Assembly: GCA_003158175.1 (NCBI GenBank)
Contig: PMHJ01000034.1
Span: 102,776 to 166,775 of the forward strand
Reading direction: 5' to 3'
DNA: 64,000 nucleotides
Origin: Candidatus Cybelea septentrionalis
Lineage (GTDB): Bacteria > Vulcanimicrobiota > Vulcanimicrobiia > Vulcanimicrobiales > Vulcanimicrobiaceae
Shown: positions 63,040 to 64,000 of the stretch, piece by piece
Layout: every line of letters begins with the position of its first letter
Position numbering within the stretch: position 1 is the stretch's first letter
Notes under the pieces: generated by a model
Database searches by the model: none
The model's input: only the letters and a program-made list of their open reading frames with translations
What the model was told of the DNA's origin: nothing
Made by a program: the position numbers and the translations under genes

Positions 63040-63811
63040 CACGAAGCTCCGCAGATAGATTGCACAACGATAACGCTCGTGCAGTCGCCGCGCGGTCGAT
63101 GTGGAGCGCCAGCGCGAGACTGTTGACGAGCGTCTTGCGCCGGTACGCGAACGCACCGCGCACGACCTTCCAAAAGAGGTCGAGGTCGCGCACGGTGACG
63201 GCCGGTTCGGCGCGGCGAATGAGACGAACGACGCTCGAGTCCACTTTCGGCGCCGGAAAAAAAGAATGCGGTGCGATCTTTAAGAGCATCTCGACCCGCA
63301 TCGCATACTGAACGGCTACCGAGAGACTTCCGTAGGCCGGCGTGCCGGGCGACGCCATGAAGCGTTCGGCGACGTCCTTCTGTACCATGACCGTTAGAGA
63401 ATCGGGACCCGACGGTATTTCTATCAGGCGCAGCAACAACGGCGTTGCGATGTTATAAGGAAGATTGCCCGCGACGCGCCACGGCCGTCCCTCCGCCCAG
63501 TTGCTGTAATCGAACGTCAGGGCGTCGGCTGACACGATGTGCGCCGCGGCGATGTCCTCGCGAGCACGAAGTACGGCCACGAGTTCCGGGTCGATCTCGA
63601 GGGCGGTTAGCTGCGCGCCCTCGTCGACGAGCGCGCGCGTGAGAACGCCGGTGCCGGCCCCGATCTCGATCGTGCGAGCCTGCGGCGGAGCGCCCTCTAG
63701 TGTGAAGCCGGCGATGCGGCCTGCAATCGCGGCATCGGTGAGAAAGTTCTGACCGAAGCGCTTTTTCGGGCGAAGGCCCGCCTTCGCCAGCACGGCACGG
63801 GGGCTCGACAC
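62987..63811 (-). CDS. rsmA: 16S rRNA dimethyladenosine transferase RsmA/KsgA
   Basis: 274 aa. It dimethylates two adjacent adenosines near the 3' end of 16S rRNA. Seen: KKRFGQNFLTD, the SAM motif EIGAGTGVLT, the catalytic NLPYNIATPLL and the late FFPAPKVDSSVVRL. The start codon is GTG. It lies 14 bp after the 3D-domain gene, a common gene order. Confidence 0.96.
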   Translation of the reverse strand: MSSPRAVLAKAGLRPKKRFGQNFLTDAAIAGRIAGFTLEGAPPQARTIEIGAGTGVLTRALVDEGAQLTALEIDPELVAVLRAREDIAAAHIVSADALTFDYSNWAEGRPWRVAGNLPYNIATPLLLRLIEIPSGPDSLTVMVQKDVAERFMASPGTPAYGSLSVAVQYAMRVEMLLKIAPHSFFPAPKVDSSVVRLIRRAEPAVTVRDLDLFWKVVRGAFAYRRKTLVNSLALALHIDRAATARALSLCNLSAELRGERLDLGDFARLADALA

Positions 63812-63825
63812 GCCCCTATTTTACG

Positions 63826-64000
63826 CTACTTCAGCCGGTATACGGTGACGTCGCGCCGGCCGAAGAGCATGGCCCCACGCAGCGAGTCGAAGCCGAGATC
63901 GATTCGATTTCCGACGATGTCGCCTCCGGTATCACCCGCGATCGCCATGCCGTAGCCAGGGATGTAAAGGCGAGTTCCCAGGGGGATGATGCGAGGATCG
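63826..64000 (-). CDS. 3D-domain protein, C-terminal fragment (runs off window end)
   Basis: 57 codons visible. DPRIIPLGTRLYIPGYGMA, AGDTGGDIVGNRIDL and GRRDVTVYRLK form the last part of a 3D domain, a double-psi beta barrel with the Asp residues of lytic transglycosylases (MltA, RpfB-like proteins). The full protein probably cuts peptidoglycan. The rsmA gene follows, as next to rpf-like genes in other bacteria. Confidence 0.85.
   Translation of the reverse strand, partial: DPRIIPLGTRLYIPGYGMAIAGDTGGDIVGNRIDLGFDSLRGAMLFGRRDVTVYRLK

Overview
The window is a high-GC bacterial chromosome segment, densely packed, with many GTG and TTG starts and many 1-8 bp stop/start overlaps. I see no tRNA, rRNA, transposase, prophage or CRISPR array. 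My best guess for the host is an uncultivated soil-type lineage such as Candidatus Eremiobacterota (WPS-2). That rests on the group 1h-type hydrogenase and on a lipoprotein N-terminus ending in GCGGSQPPIGAPG, which I associate from memory with that phylum. No universal marker tree was run, so this is inference.

Layout. 1-14300: secreted lipoproteins, a DUF1326/DUF2182 pair, a Fur-family regulator divergent from katG with a visible palindromic operator, two serine hydrolase homologues flanking a class I aldolase (one lacks its catalytic Ser and Lys), and a secreted phosphoesterase. 14300-15660: an ABM monooxygenase and a GH130 enzyme. 15750-35000: a nickel and hydrogenase island. It holds a 65-aa His-rich peptide and a NiCoT nickel permease, a large ATPase regulator with a C-terminal winged helix, hypB and hypA on the minus strand, and then divergently a 17-gene plus-strand run: hhyS, hhyL, a NifU-like protein, three conserved unknowns, a maturation protease, a small membrane protein, two YceI-like proteins, hypC, hypD, hypE, a double-SIS protein, a glutaredoxin and hypF. 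The promoter region between hypA and hhyS carries two pairs of GTAACG heptamers, each pair spaced exactly 11 bp, as expected for a SARP/BTAD-type activator.

35000-40000: an amino acid dehydratase, two small unknown genes, a PBP4-type carboxypeptidase, and an unusual multicopper oxidase fused to a ZIP metal-transporter domain. 40100-43510: an array of lipoprotein paralogues on the minus strand, two of them broken. They share a 5' leader that folds into a hairpin covering the ribosome binding site; the leader and signal peptide are attached to unrelated mature proteins. 43600-64000: mostly ordinary housekeeping genes (serS, moeA, hisC, smpB, tilS, ftsH, rsmA) mixed with a cytochrome c, a DUF2249-Crp/Fnr fusion regulator, two M16-like secreted proteins without the zinc motif, and a glycosyltransferase cluster preceded by a 103-bp inverted-repeat element.

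How the genes work together: the permease and His-rich peptide would supply nickel, HypA-F and the protease would build the NiFe(CN)2CO site, and HhySL would oxidise H2, probably at trace levels. The neighbouring regulator is the obvious candidate to control the island.
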